DNA of 64,000 nt from Rhineura floridana (lineage: Eukaryota > Chordata > Lepidosauria > Squamata > Rhineuridae), in contig NC_084499.1 of the NCBI RefSeq assembly GCF_030035675.1, positions 19,819,953 through 19,883,952 of the forward strand, in the 5' to 3' direction. Of the stretch, positions 37,604 to 46,654 are shown piece after piece. Numbering within the stretch: position 1 is the stretch's first letter; every line of letters starts with the position of its first letter. A model generated the notes under the pieces. That model was not told the DNA's origin. It saw only the letters and a program-made list of their open reading frames with translations, and made no database searches. Position numbers and translations under genes: made by a program.

Positions 37604-38372
37604 AAAAAACTGGCGCCACATCTGAACTACACATTGAAAGTGCCCTGGTATCACTTGAAACAGTCATGGCGCACACACACACCGGGAACTGTAGCTTGTG
37701 AAGGGTGCTGAGAGGAGCCTCCCTATTCTCACAGAGCTACGTTTCCCAGAGTGGCTTAGCTGCCAGTCCCTCTTCCCAGGGAGCTCTGGGAGGGGAATAG
37801 GGGTCTCTTTACAGCTCTCTGCACCCTTTGCGAGCTACCAGGGCCGGCACCAGGCACGGCTGGGTCCTTGGACACCAGCCTTCCCAGGCCTATGGCTCCT
37901 GCACACCCTACCTACCTCTCCTGTTGCCTCAGGTGAATGCCTTTCACGTGCATGCTTACTATCAAACAAGATGGTAGCGGGGGCTCCCTTAAGGGGTTGA
38001 TGTATGGGCAGTGTGCTACCTCCAGCACCATCTTGGTTGATGGTGGGTATGCACACGCAGCAGTCACAGGAATGGGAGAGATAGGTGGGGCGTGTGTGCA
38101 GGCTTATTGATGCCCACGTGGTCTGTATGGGGGTGTGCCTGGGAGCTCCCTCTCTGCGATCTGCAGCAGAGTTGGGAGTTGACCGGGATTACAGAATGGG
38201 AGCTCTACTCTCCCACCCTAAGGAGGGGCCCTTCAGGGCTGCAGGCATCCTCAACCAGGGCCCAACCTGGCTGCCCTCTTGCGCCGGCCTTGCCAGCTAC
38301 AGTTCCCAGGATTCTCTGGGGGGAAGACATCGTGACTGTTCAAAGTGGTGTCATAGTATGGACATAGCCTGG
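37604..38372. mobile_element. 'ACTACAGTTCCCAGGAT' palindromic MITE split by a hAT element
   Basis: The left portion runs CATCTGAACTACACATTGAA, GAAACAGTCATGGCGCACAC, GGGAACTGTAGCTTGTGAAG and the centre to 37838. The right portion resumes at 38301 with AGTTCCCAGGATTCTCTGGG and GTGACTGTTCAAAGTGGTGT. Removing 37839-38300 restores the family's usual GAGCTACAGTTCCC. Confidence 0.85.
37839..38292. mobile_element. hAT-superfamily non-autonomous element, 454 bp
   Basis: The ends are CAGGGCCGGCACC and (reverse complement of the right end) CAAGGCCGGCGC. It is flanked by 8-bp duplications CGAGCTAC (37831-37838) and CCAGCTAC (38293-38300), which differ at one base. Nothing resembling a transposase is encoded. 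Confidence 0.88.
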
Positions 38373-38704
38373 GATGTTTGATCAGTCCAGTGTGGGCCCT
38401 GGAATCCCCCCACAAGCCACTCTTGTTCCCTGGGCCAGGTTTCAGTCTAATTTGTTGCCCAAGCGGGCTGTCCTGTCTATCGCGAATATTTCCTAGCGCA
38501 TGTAAAACCTGTGCCTAGAATCGCCATCTAATGCTCCACGCTCAACACACTTTCCTGACTCCTCTGGCTTCCTTTAGCATTGTGGTTTGAATTAAAAACT
38601 TGTTTTGTGTTTTGCACCTGATGCCTGTGTCGGTTTGTTTGGGTCAGTGCTCTCATGTGGCTGTTGAGAGCGGAGGGCTCAGAGCACATGGTTTTGCAAG
38701 GCTG

Positions 38705-38826
38705 GGGAAAGAGTCCCTGCCTTGGAGAGCTGCCGCCAGTCGGTACGGACAACATTGAGCTGAGTGGACCTATGTTGCTATTTAAATCAGCCCTTTATTC
38801 AGAACGATGAGGACTAGAATCTTGTC
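38705..38826 (+). mobile_element. Family C SINE 3' part plus linker
   Basis: GAGTCCCTGCCTTGGAGAGC, GCCGCCAGTCGGTACGGACA and ACATTGAGCTGAGTGGACC, then the linker CAGAACGATGAGGACTAG (38800-38817). Confidence 0.8.
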
Positions 38827-38827
38827 G

Positions 38828-38992
38828 GAGCAGGATGCTTCTGAATACCAGCTGCTGGAAAACCGCAGCAGGGGAGAGTGCTGTTGCGCTGAGGTCCTGC
38901 TTGGAGGCTTCCCATTGGGCACTTTGAGAACAGGGGGCTGGACTAGATGATCCACTGGCCTGTCCCAACAGGGCTCTTGCGTTCTTAATTTT
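38828..38992 (+). mobile_element. CR1-type LINE 3' end inserted between SINE units
   Basis: ATACCAGCTGCTGGAAAACC, GAGGTCCTGCTTGGAGGCTT, GGGCTGGACTAGATGATCCA and TTGCGTTCTTA. It sits where the SINE pair's second head would start, and a SINE head resumes at 39003, as seen also at 8004-8322. Confidence 0.8.
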
Positions 38993-39002
38993 TTATGTTT
39001 AG

Positions 39003-39146
39003 GGGAAGGGACGTGGCTCAACGGTAGAGCGCATGCTTTGTGTGCAAAGGTCCCGGGTTCAATCCCCAACAGCATTTTCACTTAGGGCTTTGGAAAGATC
39101 CCCTGCCTTGAAACCTTAGAGAGCCGCTGCCAGTCAGTGTAGATCA
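39003..39146 (+). mobile_element. tRNA-derived SINE, family C
   Basis: GGGACGTGGCTCAACGGTAG, GTGCAAAGGTCCCGGGTTCA, ATCCCCAACAGCATTTTCAC and AGCCGCTGCCAGTCAGTGTA. Confidence 0.88.
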
Positions 39147-39554
39147 GGCGTGGGGAACCTTTTGCAGCCCTCCCCCCCCCCCAAGTGTCACATTCCCATC
39201 CGGGCAACCTTCTGAAACCGATCAAAACTGTTTACCGTTAACCCACCCACACTCAAAACTCTACCCATTTGTGCCTCTGGCCATTCATGCAAGCCATCAC
39301 GCGGTGCAGCCCTCAGGCAGATAGACGTTTCCAACCACCGATTTAATAGAAAGTATAGTCCTGTAAGGGATCTTGATGTATACTTAGAACAGATAGAGCT
39401 GCAAGCCAAAAGCGCTTTCAGAGGACAGGTCTCTGCCCCCAAAAGCTTACAGTCTTTACAAAAAGTCTTCATGCTTAAAGCCAGAGGATCCGCAAAGGGG
39501 GCATGTGAATGGGGTGAAGGAAGGATCCTCAACTCTTCTTGCTGTGCCTTTGTG

Positions 39555-39690
39555 TAGCCTACTAGCTCAGTCCTTTTTAAAAAAATATTATTTATTATAT
39601 ATTATTATTATATATTGTATAAATGTATTATTTATTTGATTTGTAACCAGTAGGAGCCTAGGGCGGCTTTGGCTGGCTCAAGGCTGGTGT
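39555..39690 (-). mobile_element. L2 LINE 3' tail fragment
   Basis: An AT-rich tail, then TTATTTATTTGATTTGTAAC, CAGTAGGAGCCTAGGGCGGC. Confidence 0.6.
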
Positions 39691-39719
39691 TGAAGCCGGG
39701 CTGTGTACGCACCATCTGT

Positions 39720-39955
39720 TTAAAGCCCATAGCCCCCACCGCCACCCCAAATTCTGGGAACTGTAGTTTCCCCCCACAAACACACAGATACAATTCCCAG
39801 CACCCTTAAATTACTGTTCCCAGGATTCTTTGGGGGAAGCCGTGGGTTATAAATGGATAGTTGTGCATGCAGATACACTGCAGATGATGATAGTGTTATT
39901 CCCCTCCCCTCACCAGCGGGTCCCAGCATTTTAAAGCACTTGAAGTGACGCTAGG
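39720..39955. mobile_element. 'ACTACAGTTCCCAGGAT' palindromic MITE
   Basis: AATTCTGGGAACTGTAGTTT and ATACAATTCCCAGCACCCTT, then AATTACTGTTCCCAGGATTC and TTTGGGGGAAGCCGTGGGT. Confidence 0.75.
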
Positions 39956-40224
39956 CCAGATATCAGCACTTCTTAATTCAAGCCAGACACTAGGACTAGA
40001 GAACTGAGGCCGTGTACGACAAAACTAGGAATTGGGGTGGAGGGCACACAACTGTATATTCATGCCGCCATTTTCCAGTTGGCCCTGATGCTTCAAATAC
40101 AAAGATCTGGATGTTCACAGCAGTACCACTGAACTCCCCCCCCAAAGCCAAGCTGGAGCCCAGTACGCAGAGACCGCTGTCCCATCTGCACAACAGGAAT
40201 AAAGCCAGTGGGTTGCGTCCAACT

Positions 40225-40320
40225 TAAGCCCTACGCATAGTTGCAACCAATAGTTAGCCCTGCTCATTAATGGCAGTGGGTCTACTCTGAGCAGGGCTTG
40301 CATCAGACACACAACCCGGT
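40225..40320. mobile_element. Palindromic MITE, family I
   Basis: GGGTTGCGTCCAACTTAAGC, TAGTTAGCCCTGCTCATTAA, GGCAGTGGGTCTACTCTGAG and CACACAACCC. Confidence 0.65.
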
Positions 40321-40359
40321 TAAAATGCGGCTGTAAAATTGGGGTTGGGGTGAAAAGAA

Positions 40360-40750
40360 ATGCTGGCTGAAACCAAGTCTTAAGCAAGTGTTGAAAATTC
40401 AACAGGGAGCCTGGAAGGGGGGGGAGCTGCCAGATGTCGACTGGGAGGGGGGTCCACAGAATTAGGCCCACAGAACCTGGCAGATCTCAGCTGTGCATCT
40501 GAGCCTTGGGGGCCCCCCAACACAGCCTCCCCCAAAGATCTCAGGGTTCCAGCTGGGATGTAAGGGGTCAGGTGGCCCTTGAGGTATCCTGGCCCCAAGT
40601 TACTAAGGGCCTTGTAAGTTAATACAAGACCCTTGAACCCAGCCTGGTGACATACAGGCAGATGGCACAAGCTTTTGAGCACTGGAGTTGGTTGGGCCAG
40701 ATTGCCACCAGCATCTAACAGTCTGGCTACAGCCTGTTGCACCTGCTGGA
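40360..40750 (-). mobile_element. L2/CR1-group LINE C-terminal remnant
   Basis: The minus strand encodes QQAVARLLDAGG, TPVLKSLCHLPVCHQAGFKG and LVLTYKALSNLGPGYLKGHL, parallel to HITPVLARLHWLPICFRARF in the better L2 copies. Frame is kept for about 120 codons, but the sequence is diverged. Confidence 0.75.
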
Positions 40751-40809
40751 GCTTTCAGGCCGAAAGGCAGCCCTATAATCATCAATGAGCATCCCCAAAC
40801 ATCCTGTCC

Positions 40810-40866
40810 CTTTAGCACCCTTAAATTACTGTTCCCAGGATTCTTTGGGGGAAGCCGTGGGTCACC
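40810..40866. repeat. Exact repeat of a 39.8 kb segment (MITE arm)
   Basis: About 48 bases from AGCACCCTTAAATTACTGTT to GGGGGAAGCCGTGGGT are identical to 39798-39846. Confidence 0.8.
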
Positions 40867-41639
40867 TCCAGAAGGCGTTGGACGCCACTAACCTCTGCAG
40901 ATGGACCACCCACCACCACTAACAAAATTTAAATCTGCCGACTGACCAATTGATTAAAGTGTTTTTATTTTTTTTTAAAAAAAGATAAATTACTAAATGT
41001 TACTTACAGCCCTAGATAACAGGCATAACAGCTGATATATATATATAACAGCTGTGTGTTATTTGCTCTTTTTAAAGTTCTTGTGGGGGGGGTGATATAA
41101 TTAAATCTGAAACTTCAGCAGGAATAAAATACAAAGGAGTATATTGCAAACATTTGGAAATGACCTTTAGAAGAAAAGTTAAAATTATTTACTTTTTTGA
41201 ACCTTCACTCAAGAGCTCCAAGCTGATTTGATCAGTTACTGGTATCAGAAGATTGTCGAGGGGCAGGGTCTGTTAAGGTTGCAATCTTGCACTCATTCAC
41301 TCAGGAGTAAACCTTGTTTAACTCAACAGAAGTTTCTTCCGTAAAAAGCCTGCACAGGCTGACCGAGTTGCAAATGAATCAATCCCAAATGCATTTTCCA
41401 TTGTCTGTGGAGGTGGCCGTTGATTTGGTTTCGAGAACAGAAGAATGGGATAAAGATTCTACCTTTAAAAACATCTCCCCCCCCCCCAAAAAAAACCTGT
41501 TTTAAGCAAAAAGACCCCATCAAGGAAGGATTTATTTCCCAGCCAAACTGCAAGGGAAGACAAATGCATTTGCGACTTTTTAAAAAAGAGAGCGTGTTAG
41601 GAAGTTCATAGCATTACTACTAAAACGAAGCTTCATGCA

Positions 41640-41880
41640 GTTATGGAGGAAAAGGCTATCAAGGGCTGCTAGCCATGATGGCTATCGCTCTGCCTCCATA
41701 GGTGAGGCGGTTTGCTTCCAAATTTCAGGTGCTGGAAACTGCAGGAAGGGAGAGTGCTTTTTGTGCTGAAGTCCTGCTTGTGGATTTCCCTTGGGCCAAT
41801 GGTTGGCCACTGTGAGAACAGGATGCTGGACTTGTGATGGGCCACTGGCCTGATCCAGCAGGCTCTTCTGATGTTTTTTT
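41640..41880 (+). mobile_element. CR1-type LINE 3' end
   Basis: GGCTGCTAGCCATGATGGCT, AGTGCTTTTTGTGCTGAAGT, GGTTGGCCACTGTGAGAACA, TGATCCAGCAGGCTCTTCTG and ATG-T tail. Confidence 0.85.
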
Positions 41881-44816
41881 TACCACAGGCATGAACATAC
41901 GTTCCTGGATGCCACCTGAGTTCTGCCCCCTCCAAGGCTGGTTTTAGGGTGTGAACAGGCAACAGAACCTCCATAACTCAGCATTCCTTGTGTCCGGATG
42001 GTTAGATATAAAAAAAATGGCTCCCTGTTCAGCCTTTCCTAATTCTTCTAGGTGTCTCCAGCTATATCTCATGTACCACATTTCTGCCTTTGGGGCTGTG
42101 TGAAAATATATCAGCCTCTTTTTGAGGCAGAGATGTAAAAATGGCCCATTTCTTTGCCAACTTTTTTCTTTATAGTAGTCAGGACATCTTTGACTTAACG
42201 GGTTCAAAGGTGATATTTCTTGACCACGTGGAAGTACCTTAATCATTTTCATACCCTTGTGTGGGAGTGAAAGTGGAGCCATTATTCATGCATTGCATTT
42301 ATATCTTTCCTGCAAGGAACTCAAGGCTTCACACATGGTGCAGCCCTCATTCTGTTCTCACAACAACCCTGTGAGTTAGGTTAAGAGAAGGCTTCCAATG
42401 GCTGCTAGCCATGATGGAATGAACCGAGCAACTAGCCATGCCATTTTCCCCTGAAAACCCCACTCCTTAACCCTGTGTGTGTCTGGGATGGCGGGGTGGG
42501 AGGACGACATTCTGTACATGCTCATTATAAACTAGAGGTTTTGTGCCTTGGACACTGCAAACAATCCAAGGATGGACTCATTTTATCTTTGAGCCAACCA
42601 GCTGTTTTCTTTGGGAGAGGCTAGACCTGCCCTGTAGACACAGTGGAGCAAATGGGTGCACCCCCCCCCGAGCTGTGCTTAACCCCCCTCCTGGATTTTT
42701 TGGGGAAATTGTTTTAATTTGTGACATGACAGACAATGACGGCCTCCATTTAATCAACGGCAGCTTGTTTTAAGAACAGGAGCAAATTAATAATAGGACT
42801 CTCTAAAAAATTCAGTGAATGTGAGTGCACAACAAAAGCCTCATCTGGAAGAGCCCCCAAAAGTCTGCTCACTCAGGATTTTCCCTGACTGAGGGTGGGT
42901 TTTTCATCATCACAATCACCCTATAATTATTTATGTGATCCTGAAAAAAAGGAGCCTCAAAGAGTTAAATATTGCAACTTTGTATTATGGGCTACAGTTA
43001 GACGCCACCCCTTGGACTTTCCTTTGTTCTGCTTTTCATTTTCAGTTGCATTCTCTACGCAGCCAGCAATAAAGAAGTATGTTTGTTGGCCTGTAGTAAG
43101 AAGAGGGTTTTTAAAAAAAACCAACCCTGCAGTTATTGTGATGAATAGAGCAAGATTAGGTGCTTACTGCTAAAGGGTGAAATAAAGAGATGACTTAGGG
43201 TTAGGGTTAAGTTATAATGATGGTAGGATCTGGAAAAAATATCTATCCTAAGTTTACACTTGTAAAGCACTCACTATATTCACAATTGTAATGGCTATTT
43301 TTTCTTTTTCTTGAGTACTTGCTGGCAAGGATGAAAGCAGCCCTGCCTAGAGGAACAGAAGCACTACTGTGCACACTAGCATTAGCCGGCTAGCTGGCTG
43401 GTCACCTAGGCTGCAACTCAGGCCTAATTTCTGATTTTCCCAATGTGTGCAGCTCAGCATGAGGCCTTTTTGGGGTTTCTGGGCAGAAAAATCAACCCAG
43501 CAACATTGCTTTCCACAATTAGTTTCCAATTGCTTAGTTACTCTTTTATATAGCAACCAGTTAAGAAGTAATCCCTTGATTGTCCAACAGAAGGAAAGTC
43601 TAAAGATCAGGAACAAGACAAGAAGGATGGACTCTCAAAGAGGAAATACCTTTTGGTATCCCCTTGTTCACTGTAAACTTAACATCCTTTTTTCTTATGA
43701 AACAAAAAATTGTGCCAGTCATTTAATTCCTGGTGTTCATACCAAATTTTCTGCTAACTTGACCTTTCCATAGCCCATTATGTAAGTGAACACACTCTCT
43801 GCACGGAGGAGGAGCGAGGGGGTGGTCACTGCCTGCCCTGCCCTCACATCCTCTCCGCCACTTGAGTCTGTATGTGGGATATGCTGGCACTATGCGCCCC
43901 CTCCCTTCAAACGTCCCACCTGACAAGATAGGCTGGCTACAGCAGCAGTTGGAAATGAAGTAAAAAATCAAGGAGGTGGGAAGCCAATCTGACGGGACTC
44001 GGGGAGAGAGGCGACTTTCCCTGTCGCCTCCCTCACAGCCTGAATGTTACTGACATCATGATTAATTTATCAGGTGCTTATGAATATGCAGATGAGGCTG
44101 GGTTTTGCCTTTCAGGAGAGACTGTTGTCGGGAAGCAAGCTCTGTTTGTGTCTTGCTTGCACCGCTAGCCTTCTTCAAAAGGAGCATGTGTCTGTACCTA
44201 CGACTGTTAATTAAAATAAAATAAGTGGCTTGCACTGCTAAAGAGGATCTGTGCAAGATCCCTCTGAGCCCCTGGTGAAACCAAACAAGAAAGAAAGGTA
44301 ACGTGCACAGAAGCGCATTGATGCTTTGGAGGGCGCACGGAGACGCACAGGACGGGGCTCTCTCAACTGGCTCATTCTGTTGCAATTGCAGCAATTTTTA
44401 TTTTTTGAAAAAGTAACTTTCACCGTGAGAAAAGAGGAGAAACGTCATTTCCCGGAGGGAGGGGGAAGGAGAAGAGGGATGTGTGTTTTGTCAGCCAAAT
44501 CCTGGGCTCACACTCCCTGTAGACATCCAAGCCGTGCTCTGCTGTCCCCCACTTCCAGCTCTCCTGTGGAACTGTACAAGTGGGTGGCTTACGGCACTGG
44601 GAAATGCGTGGAAAGAACCAGATTTCTTTCTCCCTCGCATTTTCGTCCTCCCCTTCATGCCTCCCCTGTTAGCTTCACAACAACCCTGTAAGGCAGGATT
44701 AGAGGCTGAGCAAGCCAGAGGTAGTTGGCTCAAGGTCACGGCTCAAGGTCACCCCTCAAGATGTCAATGCATTAAGGTTTAGAGGGCATCCTCCTTCTCT
44801 CTTGCCCCCCTCCCTG
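41881..44816. other. Repeat-poor intergenic stretch, candidate regulatory DNA
   Basis: Apart from MIR-like scraps (near 42290-42390 and 44650-44745), no transposon family is seen. AT-rich segments with homeodomain-, POU- and SOX-like words stand out at about 42900-43090 and 44040-44100. (TTAGGG)2 occurs at about 43196-43208. Function is not shown by the sequence. Confidence 0.4.
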
Positions 44817-44941
44817 TAGGGTTGCCAAATTTAGGAGTTGGCCAGTGGAGCAGATTGGGCCAAGGAAGTATAAGCAACTCACACTGCAAAGAGAGTAAGG
44901 GAGCCACTGATGCCTTATCAGAAAACTACTGCAACCCTCCT

Positions 44942-44975
44942 GATTGATTGATTGATTGACTGATTGGTTGACTGA
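44942..44975. repeat. (GATT)n short tandem repeat
   Basis: GATTGATTGATTGATTGACT and a few degenerate units. Confidence 0.85.
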
Positions 44976-45067
44976 AGACTAAGAGGTCTATGACCCCCCT
45001 GTGACCCTGGATGACTATATCCCTGAATAATAGTTTGCAGTTCCTTGGGTAAAATTACTTCCCCCCA

Positions 45068-45284
45068 TGGGACTCCCTTCAAGTCGATCCCGACTTACGG
45101 TGCCCCTACGAATAGGGTTTTCATGGTAAGTGGTATTCAGAGGTGGTTTACCATTGCCTTCTTCTGAGGCTGAGAGGCACTGACTGGCCCAAGGTCACCC
45201 AGTGAGCATCATGGCTGTGTGGGGATTCAAACCCTGGTCTCCCAGGTCATAGTCCGACACTCTAACCACTACGCCCTGTTTAAT
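45068..45284 (-). mobile_element. Sauria-type SINE
   Basis: Reverse copy: CTTCAAGTCGATCCCGACTT, CGAATAGGGTTTTCATGGTA, GGTGGTTTACCATTGCCTTC and GGGGATTCAAACCCTGGTCT, with ACTCTAACCACTACGCC at the head. Confidence 0.92.
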
Positions 45285-45344
45285 TCCCTGTTTAATTATG
45301 AATCCCCATCATAACTCAGATACCTCTTATAAGGAGGTCTGTTC

Positions 45345-45572
45345 TGACTGGGCCTTTCCCTCCCATTAAGTATTAGACAGGCGCCGTCTCTGTTGTCTTT
45401 TCAGCACCTGCTGAAGACCTTCCTCTTCCAACAAGCCTTTTTAAGTAGAGATCTCTCCCAGTCTGCATCTGTATCGGAATGATTTTTAGATATTAGTTGT
45501 TTGTGTGTTTGCTGCCCTGAGCTCCTTTGGGAGAAAGAGCAGGATATAAATTAATAATAATAATAATATTCA
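45345..45572 (+). mobile_element. L2 LINE 3' end
   Basis: CAGCACCTGCTGAAGACCTT, CCTCTTCCAACAAGCC, GCTGCCCTGAGCTCCTTTGG, AGAGCAGGATATAAATTAAT and an AATAATAATAATA tail. Confidence 0.75.
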
Positions 45573-45579
45573 CTTGTTA

Positions 45580-46185
45580 TCTAAAAGGCCTCCAAGTAAC
45601 CCACATTTAAAAACATTATACATAAATACATTGTACTATAGGACAAAACATTAACATTTCACGCAACGCAATCAAGCAAACAAACACAGCCACCCGCCCA
45701 TAACAGCAATAGGAAGTTTGGCAGAACACTATCCATAAATCTGACTTGACTCAGTCTGTCAAAGGCCGGGGGGGTGGGTGGGGGTGGAAGGTAAGCCCTA
45801 ACCTGGTGCTGAAAAGATGTCAGCAAAACGGTGCCAGGTGGACCTCACTGGGGAGCGTATTCCACAGAGCCACCACTGACAAGGCCCTGTCCTTTGTCGC
45901 CACCTTCTGAGCTTCCCTCAAAGGGGGGCCCTGGGGAAGGGCCCCGGATGAAGATCTAAAGGTCTGGGCGTTCCGGAAGATATTGGGGCCCTGCCCCTGT
46001 AAGAGCATTAAAGGTCACCAGCAGCACTTTGAACAGGGCTTGGAAGAGTACAGGCGGCCAGTGTGGGTGGAACAGAATCGGCGTTATATGAACTGTCATT
46101 CTACAAGAACTGGAGCTTCCAAACCGTTTCCAGAGGCAGCCCCACGTAAAGCGCATTGCAGTAGTCCAGCCTAGAGGTTACCACA
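45580..46185 (-). mobile_element. L2 LINE C-terminal region, degraded
   Basis: Minus-strand pieces ITPILFHPHWPPVLFQALFK, LLVTFNALTGAGPQYLPERP, KDRALSVVALWNTLPSEVHL and APF align in order with the 47005-48475 L2. Frames are broken between them. GCATTGCAGTAGTCCAGCCT at the right edge is a conserved L2 phrase. Confidence 0.82.
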
Positions 46186-46194
46186 GCATAGATC

Positions 46195-46325
46195 ACTGTT
46201 GCCAGATTATCCCTGTCCAGATAGGGACTCCAGCTCCCAGCAGCTCCAGCAGCCAGCATGGCCAATGGTTAGGGATGCTGGGAGTTTTAGCCCAGCAGCT
46301 TCTGAAGGGCCACAGCCTCTCTGTC
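46195..46325. mobile_element. Palindromic MITE, family H-like
   Basis: GGACTCCAGCTCCCAGCAGC, CAGCATGGCCAATGGTTAGG and GATGCTGGGAGTTTTAGCCC, AGCAGCTTCTGAAGGGCCAC. Confidence 0.65.
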
Positions 46326-46504
46326 TATGCGTTATAGACGGGCTTATATACATTGTGCAGAGTCAATAAATTTGAGGGTGGCTTTCAGCCACCCCAAAAC
46401 CCCTTCCTGGGCCCACCTCCAGCATGCTTTTATTTAGGCATTCCACTTTTTTTCAACCATGCCCCCCCTCCACAGAGCTCCTCTGTCTGCCTGTGTTATG
46501 TTTC

Positions 46505-46605
46505 TGTGGCTCCTTCCAGCCCTTCCCATTTTATTCTCACAACAACCCTACAAGGGAGGTTAGGCTGAGAGAGAGCAATTGTCTCAAGATCACCCCAGAG
46601 AGCTT
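46505..46605 (-). mobile_element. MIR-like SINE fragment
   Basis: TTATTCTCACAACAACCCTA, CAAGGGAGGTTAGGCTGAGA and CTCAAGATCACCCCAGAGAG are the reverse of the MIR-like block. Confidence 0.6.
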
Positions 46606-46654
46606 GCTTATTGTATTTAACCAAGCTATTTATATTCTGCTTAATAGAAGGGGA

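Noticed and set aside
43196-43208. TTAGGGTTAGGG, possible interstitial telomere repeat
   Set aside because: Only two units, within the range of chance in AT-rich DNA.
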